A stretch of DNA of 64,000 nucleotides, taken from positions 496,001 to 560,000 of the forward strand of contig JACKNF010000001.1 in assembly GCA_024234995.1 (NCBI GenBank), written 5' to 3'. The notes under the pieces are model-generated. The model ran no database searches and was not told the DNA's origin. It saw only the letters and a program-made list of their open reading frames with translations. Numbering within the stretch: position 1 is the stretch's first letter; every line of letters begins with the position of its first letter. This DNA comes from Gammaproteobacteria bacterium (GTDB lineage: Bacteria; Pseudomonadota; Gammaproteobacteria; Competibacterales; Competibacteraceae). Positions 1 to 9,211 of the stretch are shown one piece after another. Position numbers and translations under genes: made by a program.

Positions 1-3000
1 GTCGTACAGCTGATGGCGGCCAAGATCACGACCCTTGCGCCCGCCACCCAGCGGCTGCTGACCCTCGCCGCCTGTATCGGTCATGTCTTCGCCCTCGATA
101 CGCTTACGATGATCGGCAAAGGTGAGGAATGCGAGACCCGCGCGGATTTGGCGTCAGCAGTACGCGAGGGCCTGGTGATCCCCGATGCGCATCTCTACCG
201 CTTTTCCCACGACCGCATCCAACAGGCCGCTTACTCGCTGATGGCGGACAGCGAGCGCACCCATCTGCGCATTGGCCGGTTGCTGCTGCGCGATGGGAAG
301 CCGGCGGGCGAGCGCCTGTTCGAAGTCGTCAATCAGCTGAATGCAGCGCGGCGCTTGATCACCGATCCGCAGGAACGGCTTGAGCTGGCTGCGCTCAATC
401 AAGAAGCCGGCCAGCAAGCTAAGGGCGGGACTGCCTATGCTGCGGCGCTTAATTACCTGTCCAGCGCTGTGGAGCTGTTGCCTGCCGATCAGTGGAGCCG
501 TCACTATGACCTCACCTTTTCTATCCATAGCGAATGGGCTTGGTGCCGCTTCTATGCGGGCGAGACAGCGGGGATCGAGGCTTTGTTCGCGACGCTGCTT
601 GCCCATGCCCAAGGTCTGGAAGATGCAGTCCGGGTCCATACCATCCGTATGGAGTATTACCACTTGGCCGGGGATTATGGCCGTGCGGTGGAGATTCAGA
701 AGGAGGCCCTGCGGTTGCTGGGGGTGGAGATAGACGGCGAAGGGATCTCCGCACTGCTGGAGCGCGAGCTGGACGCTGTGCCGCGACTGCTCGGCGGACG
801 CCGCATTGAGTCGCTGTGCGACGCCCCCCTGATGGACTCGCCGCGCCACGCCGCGATCATGGATATTTTGATGGGCCTGTGGACCAGCGCCTATCTGGAT
901 TCCCAGCTCGAACTGGTGGCGTGGTCGTCCTGCAAGATGACCAATATTTCCCTGGAGTATGGCAATAATCGTCTTACCGCCTACGGCTACATGAACTATG
1001 CTTTCGTCTGTGTCGCGCTGCTGGGGCAGTACGAGACGGGGCACCGCTTCGGCGAGGTAGCCAATCGATTGGCGGAACGGTTTGATGACCTGTTATTGCG
1101 CGGCAAGGTCTACCTGTTGTTTGCGGTGTTCGTGAACCATTGGCGCGCACCACTGGCCACCTCGCTTGACTACAGCCGCAAATCCTTTCCGTTGCTGGCC
1201 GGGAGCGGAGACTGGATTTATGCAGGCTACTGCGCTGAGTTCGCGATCTCTGACCCTACCATCTGGGGCATGCCCTGCAACGAGTTGCTCGAAGCAGCGC
1301 AACGCTACATTCCCTTCCTCCAGAATAACGCTCCAGTGGTCCTGGACGAATTCTTCCGGCCCGCCTGCCTCAATCCCTTGCTCCAGTTGCTAGGGCGCAC
1401 CCGGAGTGACCACACGTTCGATGATGACGATTTCTGTGAAGAAACGTTCCTGCAAAGCTATCGGAATAATCCGCTGGCCCTTTCCTATTTCTACACTGCG
1501 AAGCTGCGCAGCCTCTACTGGTTTGGTGACTGGGACGAGGCTTTAGCGATGGCTGGCCAGGCTGATTTCGTCGCCTCGGTGGCTCTCGCCCAGGCCAAGG
1601 TCCCGGAGATTTACTTCTTTGCCTCCCTCACGCTGCTTGCACTGTTCGACCGTTTTACCCCGGAAGAGTGGGAGCAGCACGCCATCTGCATTGCCGGTTA
1701 TCAGGAGAAGATGAAGGTATGGGCTGGGCATAGCCCGGCTAACTTCCGTCACAAATTCCTGCTGGTCGAGGCGGAGCGGGCACGAATCGCGACCAGCGGC
1801 TGGGAGGCGTTGAGGCTCTACGAGGAGGCGATTGACGAAGCGCATAAGGCCGGTTATCTCAATAACGAGGCGCTTGCTTACGAGTGCGCCGCCCGCTTTT
1901 TCCTGGCTCGCAACCTAACCCGCTTGGCAGCCAACTACTTGAGTGAAGCTCGTTACGCTTACCGCAAATGGGGCGCAACGGCAAAGGTTCGGCAACTTGA
2001 GCGTTGCTACACAGAGTGGTCCATCATCGTCCCGTTCGATACCCGGCTTGGGCAATCCTCGACCTCAAGCCTTACTACATCCCATGCCACGATCGAGTAT
2101 GACACCAGCACCGATGCCTTGGATATTGTCTCTATCGTCCAGTCCTCCCAAAGTCTGGCGAGCGAGATTGACCTGGAGCGGTTGCTGGGCCGGATGATGA
2201 AGATTGTTATCAAGAATGCAGGCGCTGATCGTGCGGTGCTGCTCGATCTGCATGAGGGGATTTGGAACATCAAGGCGGAAGCAAGGAATAGGTGGGAGAC
2301 CGTCTCCATCCCGCAGGCGATGACGGAGACGGTGCGGGAGGCGTCTTTGCCTCTGAGTCTTATCAATTACTGTGCGCGCAAGCAAGAAAGTGTGGTGCTT
2401 AGCAATGCCGGTGCCCACGGCGGCTTCGTCAAGGACCCTTATTTCGCCGCCACCGCCATGCGTTCGGTGCTTGCCTTGCCATTACTCCGTTCCGGCACCC
2501 TCAAGGGGGTGCTCTACCTTGAAAACAGCCTGGTTGAGGAAGCCTTCACGCGGGAGCGGCTTACGGTACTGGAACTGCTCTCCTCGCAGATGGCGATCTC
2601 CATCGAAAATGCAGAGTTCTATCGGGAACTTGAACAACTGGTCGAACAGCGGACCTTGGCGTTAGTCAGGACGAATGACGAGTTGCAACAGGTTAACCGG
2701 CAATTGGAGGAACTGTCGCACACCGACGGCCTTACCCAGATTGCCAATCGTCGCGCCTTCGATTCTTTCATTGAGATTGAATGGAGGCGTCACAACCGGA
2801 TACAGCAGGATTTCTCGCTCATCCTCTGCGATATCGATTATTTCAAGCAGTTCAACGATACCTATGGGCACATCGAGGGAGACCACTGTCTGCAACGGAT
2901 TGCCCAGGCGATCAAGGCGGCCGCGCAACGATCGGGTGATCTCGTCGCCCGCTATGGTGGAGAGGAGTTTGTCGTGGTATTGCCTCAAACGAACCGGGCA

Positions 3001-3249
3001 GGCATCTGCAAGGTGATCGAAACGATCAGGCACAACGTTGCGGCGCTGAGAATCCCTCATGCTGGGTCGAAAGTGCATGATCAAGTCACGCTTAGCTTGG
3101 GGGCGTTGCACCGGATTCCACAGAATGGAGAGAGCATCGAGGACGCCTTAGCCGCCGCTGATGGCGCCCTGTACCAGGCGAAGTCCCAAGGCCGCAATCG
3201 CGCCGTCATCGTCCAGCGAATCGGAGAGGCGCAACCATCACCGGCGTGA
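1..3249 (+). CDS. PATS-type ATPase/GAF/GGDEF signalling protein, 5' partial
   Basis: The reading frame is open from the first base, so the start (probably with an AAA-type ATPase and perhaps a kinase domain) lies outside the window. Counting from the ATG at 13, residues up to about 680 are helical TPR-like repeats typical of large ATPase/sensor proteins. A GAF-like sensor domain follows at about 710-870, then a coiled linker, then a diguanylate cyclase domain at about 900-1065. The cyclase signature is intact (RYGGEEF, GGEEF at 982-986), and an RxxD inhibitory site lies five residues before it, so the protein probably makes cyclic di-GMP and is product-inhibited. The ATPase family assignment rests on overall resemblance; the GGDEF call is firm. 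Confidence 0.85.
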   Translation, partial: VVQLMAAKITTLAPATQRLLTLAACIGHVFALDTLTMIGKGEECETRADLASAVREGLVIPDAHLYRFSHDRIQQAAYSLMADSERTHLRIGRLLLRDGKPAGERLFEVVNQLNAARRLITDPQERLELAALNQEAGQQAKGGTAYAAALNYLSSAVELLPADQWSRHYDLTFSIHSEWAWCRFYAGETAGIEALFATLLAHAQGLEDAVRVHTIRMEYYHLAGDYGRAVEIQKEALRLLGVEIDGEGISALLERELDAVPRLLGGRRIESLCDAPLMDSPRHAAIMDILMGLWTSAYLDSQLELVAWSSCKMTNISLEYGNNRLTAYGYMNYAFVCVALLGQYETGHRFGEVANRLAERFDDLLLRGKVYLLFAVFVNHWRAPLATSLDYSRKSFPLLAGSGDWIYAGYCAEFAISDPTIWGMPCNELLEAAQRYIPFLQNNAPVVLDEFFRPACLNPLLQLLGRTRSDHTFDDDDFCEETFLQSYRNNPLALSYFYTAKLRSLYWFGDWDEALAMAGQADFVASVALAQAKVPEIYFFASLTLLALFDRFTPEEWEQHAICIAGYQEKMKVWAGHSPANFRHKFLLVEAERARIATSGWEALRLYEEAIDEAHKAGYLNNEALAYECAARFFLARNLTRLAANYLSEARYAYRKWGATAKVRQLERCYTEWSIIVPFDTRLGQSSTSSLTTSHATIEYDTSTDALDIVSIVQSSQSLASEIDLERLLGRMMKIVIKNAGADRAVLLDLHEGIWNIKAEARNRWETVSIPQAMTETVREASLPLSLINYCARKQESVVLSNAGAHGGFVKDPYFAATAMRSVLALPLLRSGTLKGVLYLENSLVEEAFTRERLTVLELLSSQMAISIENAEFYRELEQLVEQRTLALVRTNDELQQVNRQLEELSHTDGLTQIANRRAFDSFIEIEWRRHNRIQQDFSLILCDIDYFKQFNDTYGHIEGDHCLQRIAQAIKAAAQRSGDLVARYGGEEFVVVLPQTNRAGICKVIETIRHNVAALRIPHAGSKVHDQVTLSLGALHRIPQNGESIEDALAAADGALYQAKSQGRNRAVIVQRIGEAQPSPA

Positions 3250-3304
3250 TCAACGAAATCGCTTTCTAAAGCAGCCTGCTCACTTTCAACACCGCTGTCG
3301 ATGA

Positions 3305-3398
3305 ATGCTATATGGCCAATAAACACTATAAAAATTAAATTATTATTTTCAATAATGGCAGATTATGGTAGATAGACGGAAACCGTATAATCACTTGT
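3305..3398 (+). repeat. Dispersed palindrome-bearing element, copy 1
   Basis: About 94 bp that align with 16060-16153. The last 30 or so bases, ending ACGGAAACCGTATAAT plus about eight bases, are nearly identical, and the AT-rich left part is more diverged. It contains the palindrome ACGG-AAA-CCGT running directly into TATAAT, so it could be a promoter with an operator. It lies between the GGDEF gene and the truncated orphan gene at 3423. A related, shorter form is at 31940-31991. Confidence 0.8.
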
Positions 3399-3422
3399 AT
3401 GCAATAAAGAAATGAGCGATAT

Positions 3423-3560
3423 ATGGACTTAAATGAATTGTCATATGATGAAATTGACCAGCACATAATGGAACGCTTAGTGTTTGATAAAGAAGAGATA
3501 TTGCCAATACTAAAAGGTCATATTTTTATAGAAAAAGTATTAGATAGGACTTACGCATTG
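3423..3560 (+). pseudogene. Orphan gene fragment cut by transposase remnant
   Basis: An ATG at 3423 opens a frame encoding an acidic helical segment of about 45 residues, including ILPILKGHIFIEKVLDR. It then runs into the 3' end of the minus-strand transposase remnant, and the frame ends at 3614 with residues that belong to that element. The LKGHxxIE pattern recalls N-termini of small HEPN-like hypothetical proteins, but the part that would carry the RNxxxH motif is missing. There is no clear Shine-Dalgarno sequence. Family assignment is a guess; the truncation is the better supported statement. Confidence 0.5.
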
Positions 3561-4626
3561 ACAGGAGGTTGGAATTGTGGGTTGAGGTGTCCCAAGTTAG
3601 GGGCGAAGGCTTGAATAAACGTGGCAATCACCTCATTAAACAACTCACGCTGCAAACGATAACAATTACGAATCACGTCGGTAGCCTGTAGTCGTTGCAA
3701 TTGGACATAGCCACAGATCGCCGCAAAGAGATGATTGCGAATGGCGGTGGGTTGTCGGACCTGAAAATGCTCGATGTGGCACACTTGTTTGAGCGTCCGA
3801 TGATACTGCTCGATTTGCCAGTGTTGGTCGTGGAGCTTGAGGAAAGCAGGACGATCAAAAGCGACCCAATCCTCGTCGTTCGGCTGATACAAGGCATAAT
3901 GGTGTGGTTGGTTTTCAACCACTCCCGAAACCACTGACCGTACCGAATCCCCGGAGGTACACGAGCGAGCGTCTTCAGGAATCGCCAGTTGTTGTACCTG
4001 GAGCCATTGGCCTTTTTCCACAGAAACCCGACGGTTGCTTTCCAGCGCAAAGAAATCCCCCGATGATGGTTTTAATCATCTTGAGATTTGCTGCGCTACT
4101 ATACCAACTATCGCCGGTGACAAAGGCTGGCTGGAGTCCCCAAGCCAACACTTCCGCGAGCATCTCCTGAAAATAATCGTTTTTGGTCTTGTTCGCGGCT
4201 TTATCGTAAATGCGGTAATCGAGCGGTTGATGGTGACCGTGCGGATCGGTGTAATACAACGTGATCAGATTGATCCCTTTCACCACGCCATGATGTTTTC
4301 CCGACCAGAAATGCCCAACAAAGGCCATCAATTGGCTGTACGGTTTATCAAGACACTGTCGTCGACACTGATCGTGCCACCCTTCAAATTCAAGCCGGAG
4401 CAGGCTTCCTCGAACAAATCGCGGGGGTGTAGTCTTCGCGGGCAAAACCAGTTGACGCTATCATGGCTGATCTCCATGATCTCTGCCAAGCGATTCCCCG
4501 TTGGCGAATGCGGCTCACCCAACAAAAAAAACATACATCGCCAAAGTGCAACGCGCTGTCGATGGGCGACTGATGACTCTCATCAACCGAAAACCTTCGT
4601 GGAATGAGTTCGTCTTTACCGACCAC
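3560..4626 (-). pseudogene. Frameshifted transposase, IS701/IS4-like
   Basis: Four overlapping minus-strand frames together read as one DDE transposase. The order is an N-terminal part (4626 to about 4530), a part ending in GGTISVDDSV (to about 4355), a part starting LDKPYSQLMAFVGHFWSGKH and running through VTGDSWYSS (to about 4060), and the C-terminal part with WQIEQYHRTLKQ. The frame breaks at an eight-A run near 4525-4531, by an apparent one-base loss near 4350, and near a G run at about 4060. Three breaks make an active enzyme unlikely, although the homopolymer ones could be sequencing errors. Family is inferred from the IEQYHRxLKQ region. Confidence 0.75.
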
Positions 4627-4972
4627 ATCATACGATGCTTGTCAATGCGTAAGCTCTACAGCAAACTTTTCACCGGAAATAAGGGAGCGGGCGGTTCGCA
4701 TGGTGCGGGAGCACCAAGGCGAGCATGAATCGCAATGGGCGGCCATTGGCTCAATCGCGACTAAGATCGGCTGTACGGCGGAAACCCTGCGGCGCTGGGT
4801 ACGACAAGCCGAGAAGGACCGCGGGGAGCGTGTGGGGGTCACGAGCGCCGAACGGGAGCGGATCAAGGCGTTGGAGCAGGAGGTGCGGGAACTGCGCCAG
4901 GCCAACGAGATTCTGCGCAAGGCGTCGGCTTATTTTGCCCAGGCGGAGTTCGACCGCCCGTTCAAGCGATGA
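4604..4972 (+). CDS. IS3-family transposase OrfA
   Basis: The product is 122 residues. From about residue 22 it matches the usual OrfA pattern: FSPEIRERAVRMV, then SQWAAIGSIATKIGC, then the helix-turn-helix end TAETLRRWVRQAE, and a leucine-zipper-like region ALEQEVRELRQANEILRKAS. It binds the element ends and, by ribosomal frameshifting, normally supplies the N-terminus of the OrfAB transposase. The first 20 or so residues do not look like the family, so the true start may be damaged. It overlaps orfB by four bases. Confidence 0.85.
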   Translation: MSSSLPTTSYDACQCVSSTANFSPEIRERAVRMVREHQGEHESQWAAIGSIATKIGCTAETLRRWVRQAEKDRGERVGVTSAERERIKALEQEVRELRQANEILRKASAYFAQAEFDRPFKR

Positions 4973-5871
4973 AGGCGTTCATCGACCAACACCGCGATGT
5001 CTATGGGGTCGAACCGATCTGCAAGGTGCTGCCGATTGCTCCATCGACGTATTATCTGCATGCCGCCCGGAGGGCCGATCCTGCGCAGAGGTCGGCCCGA
5101 ACCCAGCGTGATGAGCGTCTGTGCGAGGAAATCCGGCGGGTCTGGGAGGAGAACTTGCAGGTCTACGGCGCCGACAAGGTCTGGCGGCAATTGCGGCGCG
5201 AAGGTGTGGAGGTGGCGCGCTGCACGGTGGAACGACTGATGCAACGACTCGGCCTGCAAGGCGTGCGGCGCGGCAAGCCGGTCAAAACCACGGTCAGCGA
5301 CCGGGAAACCCCCTGTCCGGAGGATCGGGTCAACCGCCAGTTCACGGCGGAGCGTCCGAATGCGCTGTGGGTATCCGATTTCACGTATGTGTCTACGGCA
5401 CAGGGGTTCATCTATGTCGCCTTCATCATCGACGTATTTGCCCGATATATCGTTGGCTGGAAGGTATCCCGTTCTGCCCGCACCGATTTCGTGCTGGATG
5501 CACTGGAGCAGGCTCTACACGCGCGCCAGCCGTTTAGCCGGAGCGGCTTGATCCACCATAGCGATCGAGGAGTGCAATACGTGTCGATCCGCTACACCGG
5601 GCGCCTGGTTGAGGCGGGCATCGAACCCTCGGTAGGCAGCGTAGGCGACTCGTACGACAATGCCCTTGCCGAAACCATCAACGGGCTGTACAAGGCCGAA
5701 GTGATCCATCGGCAATCCTGGGCCAACCTGGAGGCGGTGGAATGGGCCACCCTCACCTGGGTGGACTGGTTCAACCATCGCAGGTTGCTGGAGTCCATTG
5801 GCTACATCCCGCCCGCCGAGGCCGAAGCAGCCCACTATCGCCGACTCACCGAGTCCGCCAGGGCAGCGTGA
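4969..5871 (+). CDS. IS3-family transposase OrfB (DDE integrase)
   Basis: The 300-residue protein has an HTH_21-like N-terminus (MKAFIDQHRDVYGVEPIC) and an rve integrase core. Visible DDE landmarks are WVSDFTYV (first Asp), IHHSDRGVQYVS (second Asp) and SYDNALAETINGLYKAE (Glu). The length is normal for an OrfB and no frame break is visible, so this copy may be catalytically intact, though movement needs two good ends. It cuts and joins DNA by a copy-out mechanism in this family. Start at 4969 overlaps the orfA stop. Confidence 0.93.
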   Translation: MKAFIDQHRDVYGVEPICKVLPIAPSTYYLHAARRADPAQRSARTQRDERLCEEIRRVWEENLQVYGADKVWRQLRREGVEVARCTVERLMQRLGLQGVRRGKPVKTTVSDRETPCPEDRVNRQFTAERPNALWVSDFTYVSTAQGFIYVAFIIDVFARYIVGWKVSRSARTDFVLDALEQALHARQPFSRSGLIHHSDRGVQYVSIRYTGRLVEAGIEPSVGSVGDSYDNALAETINGLYKAEVIHRQSWANLEAVEWATLTWVDWFNHRRLLESIGYIPPAEAEAAHYRRLTESARAA

Positions 5872-5910
5872 CTCACAACAACCAGCCTCCGGAATTCCCG
5901 GGGCGGTTCA

Positions 5911-6737
5911 CCGGCCAGGTGCGAGAACTCGCCAAAGTTACCAATGGTGCGGAGCCGTGGTTGCTGGAGTCATCTGGCCAGATGGCGCTCATTCGCCGTC
6001 TGGAAAGCTGCTTCCCCTTGCTGGAAGAGGTGGGGTGCAAGGTAGGGATTGGTGTCGCAACCGGTGCGGACAAGGAATTCATCGGCGGCTTCGATGCGCT
6101 CGATGTCGAGCCAGACCGAAAGCTACCGCTGGTGACAACCAAGGACATCATGTCCGGTGAGGTGAAGTGGCGAGGGCAAGGTATTATCAACCCCTTTGCC
6201 GATTCAGGCAGATTGGTCGATCTTGACAACTATCCGCGCCTGCGGCGCTATCTTGAGGCTCGACGAGAGGTGATTTCTGGGCGTCACTGTGCGCAAAAAA
6301 ACCCAGCCAACTGGTATCGCACGATTGACCGTATCACCCCGGCACTAGCTGAGAGGCCGAAGCTCCTAATCCCAGACATCAAGGGTGAAGCGCATATCGT
6401 CTTTGAAGCTGGGGGGCTATATCCCCACCACAATCTTTACTATGTCACATCGGATGACTGGGATGTGCGGGCCTTACAAGCCCTGTTGTTGTCCGCTATC
6501 ACTCGCCTATTTATAGCGACCTATTCAACGAAAATGCGTGGCGGATTCCTTCGCTTCCAAGCGCAGTACTTACGCCGCATTCGTGTTCCGTGCTGGGCAG
6601 ATGTGCCTGAACCGCTGCGCCAGGAGTTGGCCAAGGCTGCTATCAAACGAGATGTGCAGGCTTGCAACCGGTCGGTGTACAAGCTCTATGGCCTCACCCA
6701 TGAAGAACGATCTGCCCTTGGAGGCAATGAAGAATAA
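5911..6737 (+). pseudogene. PaeR7I-type adenine methyltransferase, 3' remnant
   Basis: The frame enters from the IS3 end and continues about 275 residues to a stop just before the endonuclease gene. The part present (GCKVGIGVATGADKEFIGGF, then KLLIPDIKGE, then a C-terminal helical region) looks like the target-recognition half of class gamma N6-adenine methyltransferases of the PaeR7I/XhoI kind. The catalytic half with the SAM-binding and NPPY motifs should be upstream and is absent, replaced by the insertion sequence. The product cannot methylate DNA. Its position directly before a PaeR7I-type nuclease supports the call. Confidence 0.8.
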
Positions 6738-7478
6738 ATGGCACTTGATCTAGCCGATTACGAACAGAAAGCCCGTGAAGCTGTAAAAGCGTTTTGGGGC
6801 AACCGCGAAACAGCAAAACAGAAGCAGATTGAGTCGGGCAAGGCTGACCAAGGGAAACGCGCAGGTGTTACCGCTGGCAAGAACATGGAGGGTTTTTTGG
6901 CTTTGATGCTCGACATCATCAGGGCCAATGGGCTTGACCATGCCGGGATACACCAGAGCAGGGCGATGCTGACTTTACCCGATTACTTCCGGCCGGCGAA
7001 GTTGTGGGATCTCTTGGTGATCTACAAGGGAGAGCTGATTGCCGCCATCGAACTGAAAAGCCAAGTTGGACCATCGTTCGGTAACAATTTCAATAACCGC
7101 ACCGAGGAAGCTATCGGAACGGCTCATGATCTATGGACGGCCTACCGTGAAGAGGCTTTCGGAAAGCAACCCCCTCCCTTTGCCGGCTGGCTAATGATGG
7201 TTGAAGATGCTCCAGGGTCACACAGCCCCGTCCGTGATTCGTCACCACACTTCCCTGTGTTCGAAGAATTCAAGGGCGCATCGTATCTCAAGCGATACGA
7301 CCTGCTTTGTCAGAGACTCATGCAGGAACAGCTTTACACCACGGCAGCAGTCATTGCAGTGGAGCGCAGTGCAGTAAATACCGGCGATTTCACGAGCCTG
7401 TCAGATATGACCAGCTTAAAGGCATTCATCACTTCACTTGCTGGCCATGTCGCATCAACGGCGGCAAGGCTTGGATAG
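6738..7478 (+). CDS. PaeR7I/XhoI-family type II restriction endonuclease
   Basis: The 246-residue product has the length and N-terminus (LADYEQKAREAVKAFW, then KNMEGFLALMLDIIRANGL) of the PaeR7I family, which cuts CTCGAG. A PD-(D/E)xK type centre is visible: Asp91 in KLWDLLV and Glu105-x-Lys107 in AAIELKSQVG. The gene starts at the stop of the methyltransferase remnant, as expected for a co-transcribed pair, and ends six bases before an attC-like site. The frame is intact although its partner methylase is destroyed, so the enzyme should be either silent, inactive or countered by another methylase. Specificity is inferred from family. Confidence 0.88.
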   Translation: MALDLADYEQKAREAVKAFWGNRETAKQKQIESGKADQGKRAGVTAGKNMEGFLALMLDIIRANGLDHAGIHQSRAMLTLPDYFRPAKLWDLLVIYKGELIAAIELKSQVGPSFGNNFNNRTEEAIGTAHDLWTAYREEAFGKQPPPFAGWLMMVEDAPGSHSPVRDSSPHFPVFEEFKGASYLKRYDLLCQRLMQEQLYTTAAVIAVERSAVNTGDFTSLSDMTSLKAFITSLAGHVASTAARLG

Positions 7479-7483
7479 GAAAC

Positions 7484-7546
7484 TGCTAACAAATCGTTCC
7501 AGCGGACGCGCAAAAAGCCGTGCGCCGCTGAACTGAAACGTTGGAC
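7484..7546 (+). other. attC-like recombination site
   Basis: It starts with TGCTAAC (R''-like) and ends with GTTGGAC (R'-like), 63 bp apart. The interior can fold: CAGCG and GCGC on the left pair with GCGC and CGCTG on the right around a short loop. It begins six bases after the endonuclease stop codon, the usual place of a cassette attC. Eighteen of the 20 bases AACAAATCGTTCCAGCGGAC recur in the site at 18023. Confidence 0.7.
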
Positions 7547-7619
7547 ATCACATCAATACAGCATGGCAAGCTGCTGCGAAAGAAAGTAAAATAGTTTAGA
7601 AATCATACTGGAATGAGAA

Positions 7620-8582
7620 ATGGCGCTTACATCAATAGAAATCTGTGCGGGCGCGGGTGGTCAAGCGCTAGGTTTAGAGCAAGCAGGGTTTGAACACGTC
7701 AGCCTCGTGGAACTTGATGCGGCCGCTTGCCAGACTCTCCGGATCAACCGTAGCCATTGGCACGTCACAGAGGGCGATCTTCGTCACTACTCAGCTAAAA
7801 AATGGAAAGGCGTTGAGCTTCTTGCGGGCGGAGTCCCTTGCCCGCCGTTTTCAAGGGCAGGTAAGCAATTAGGCAGCGAAGATGAGCGCAATTTATTTCC
7901 AGAAGCAATCCGGCTGGTATCTGAATGTAGACCGCACGCTGTAATGCTCGAAAATGTTCGCGGTTTACTCGACTCGGTTTTCGATGGATATCGCGCAAAA
8001 ATCATTTCTGACCTGAAGAAACTTGGGTACATCGCGGAGTGGCGGTTATTGAATGCCAGCGATTTTGGTGTCCCGCAACTGCGCCCGCGCGTTGTTTTTG
8101 TAGCATTAAAAAAGGGCATAGCAGAATACTTTCATTGGCCGCCGGCGCAGGCTTCACCCGCGCCGACAGTTGGCGAAGCGCTTTTTGACCTAATGGCAGC
8201 GAACGGCTGGCCTGGCGCCAGGCAGTGGCGAGAGCGTGCCTGCGATATTGCGCCAACGCTGGTTGGCGGCAGCAAAAAGCACGGTGGCCCGGATCTTGGC
8301 CCAACAAGAGCGAAAAAAGCATGGGCTTCGATTGGCGTTGATGGCATGGGAATAGCTGACGTTGCGCCTGAAAAAGACTTTATTGGAATGCCCAGGCTGA
8401 CTATTCGTATGACTGCACGCATTCAAGGGTTTCCAGATGATTGGCAATTTAGCGGGAAAAAAACTGCGGCCTATCGTCAAGTTGGCAATGCCTTCCCTCC
8501 GCCCGTTGCCCATGCAGTAGGTATGCAGATTCAGGCAGCCCTTAATGCCGCTGCAAAACTAAAACTTAAGCGGGCGTACTAG
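7620..8582 (+). CDS. C5-cytosine DNA methyltransferase
   Basis: The 320-residue protein carries the C5-MTase motif order. Motif I is EICAGAGGQALGLEQAGF, the catalytic loop is GGVPCPPFSRAG with Cys near residue 73, and motif VI is MLENVRG. Motif VIII is PQLRPRVVFVA and motif X is YRQVGNAFPPPVA. The target-recognition region before IQGFPDDW is short, so the specificity is not readable. It is followed four bases later by an HNH nuclease and then Vsr, which suggests a cytosine-methylating restriction-modification system. It lies directly downstream of the attC-like site at 7484. The start ATG has only a weak ribosome-binding sequence. Confidence 0.93.
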   Translation: MALTSIEICAGAGGQALGLEQAGFEHVSLVELDAAACQTLRINRSHWHVTEGDLRHYSAKKWKGVELLAGGVPCPPFSRAGKQLGSEDERNLFPEAIRLVSECRPHAVMLENVRGLLDSVFDGYRAKIISDLKKLGYIAEWRLLNASDFGVPQLRPRVVFVALKKGIAEYFHWPPAQASPAPTVGEALFDLMAANGWPGARQWRERACDIAPTLVGGSKKHGGPDLGPTRAKKAWASIGVDGMGIADVAPEKDFIGMPRLTIRMTARIQGFPDDWQFSGKKTAAYRQVGNAFPPPVAHAVGMQIQAALNAAAKLKLKRAY

Positions 8583-8585
8583 TCA

Positions 8586-9209
8586 GTGGCAAAAGAGAAA
8601 GCGCCAACAGCAAGAAGCACAAGAGGCGGCGCGCGCGGGAAACTCCGCGCGCACTTTCTAGCAAATGTTGGCCGCGTCATGAATTCTGAAGAGTTACGCG
8701 CTGTTGCGGACAATCAATCCGAGTGGGCAAGGCGCGTTCGTGAGTTGCGCACAGAAGAGGGCTATCTGATTCTCACGCACAATGACCGGAGCGAGTTGAA
8801 ACCAGGCCAATATTTACTTGAAAACTCAAAACCGCAACCGGCCTTTGAGCGTGCAATTTCAAAAGAAACCCGCGCCTACGTCCTCGACCGTAATGGATTC
8901 ACATGTCAGATGTGCGGTGTGGCTGCCGGAGAGCCTCATCCATATGACCCATCTCGAAAAACCCGGCTTCATATCGGGCATGTCATTGATAAAAGCAAGG
9001 GCGGAAGCGATGAGCCGTCTAACCTCCGGGCCATTTGCTCCGTCTGTAACGAGGGTGCGCAGAATGCCATGCTCATTCGCCCTGACCTGAAACAGCTTTT
9101 GATTCAAATCCGGAGAGCGGCGTTGGCTGATCAGCTCGAAGTGCTGAAGTGGCTCATCGCAAAATTTCCGAAACAAGCAGCCGAGCAAGCCGCTGCTCGC
9201 AGCAAGTAA
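8586..9209 (+). CDS. HNH restriction endonuclease, partner of the C5 methylase
   Basis: The product is 207 residues with a GTG start four bases after the methylase stop. The N-terminus is basic, followed by a region rich in charged residues (MNSEELRAVADNQSEWARRV). A zinc-bound HNH domain lies at about 95-165: CQMCG, then HIGHVIDKSKGGSDEPSNL, then CSVCNEGAQN. The two CxxC pairs and the His/Asn residues of the beta-beta-alpha fold are present. Its place between a C5 methylase and vsr makes it the likely cutting subunit of a type II system. The recognition sequence is unknown. Confidence 0.8.
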   Translation: MAKEKAPTARSTRGGARGKLRAHFLANVGRVMNSEELRAVADNQSEWARRVRELRTEEGYLILTHNDRSELKPGQYLLENSKPQPAFERAISKETRAYVLDRNGFTCQMCGVAAGEPHPYDPSRKTRLHIGHVIDKSKGGSDEPSNLRAICSVCNEGAQNAMLIRPDLKQLLIQIRRAALADQLEVLKWLIAKFPKQAAEQAAARSK

Positions 9210-9211
9210 CG

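Larger units (their letters stand above)
4604..5910 (+). mobile_element. IS3-family insertion sequence, left end unclear
   Basis: It contains overlapping orfA and orfB. The right end is probably near 5910, where TGAACCGCCCCGGGAATTCC read on the minus strand resembles IS3-group terminal repeats. I could not find the matching inverted repeat on the left, where the element adjoins the N-terminal end of the other transposase remnant, so the left end may be lost. The insertion removed the front of the methyltransferase gene that continues at 5911. Confidence 0.7.

Noticed and set aside
154..1044. Long minus-strand frame of 296 codons inside the GGDEF gene
   Set aside because: It is fully antisense to a clear coding region, has no family features, and is a product of high-GC codon bias.
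4035..4607. Plus-strand frame of 190 codons within the transposase remnant
   Set aside because: It is antisense to recognisable DDE transposase sequence and shows no domain of its own.
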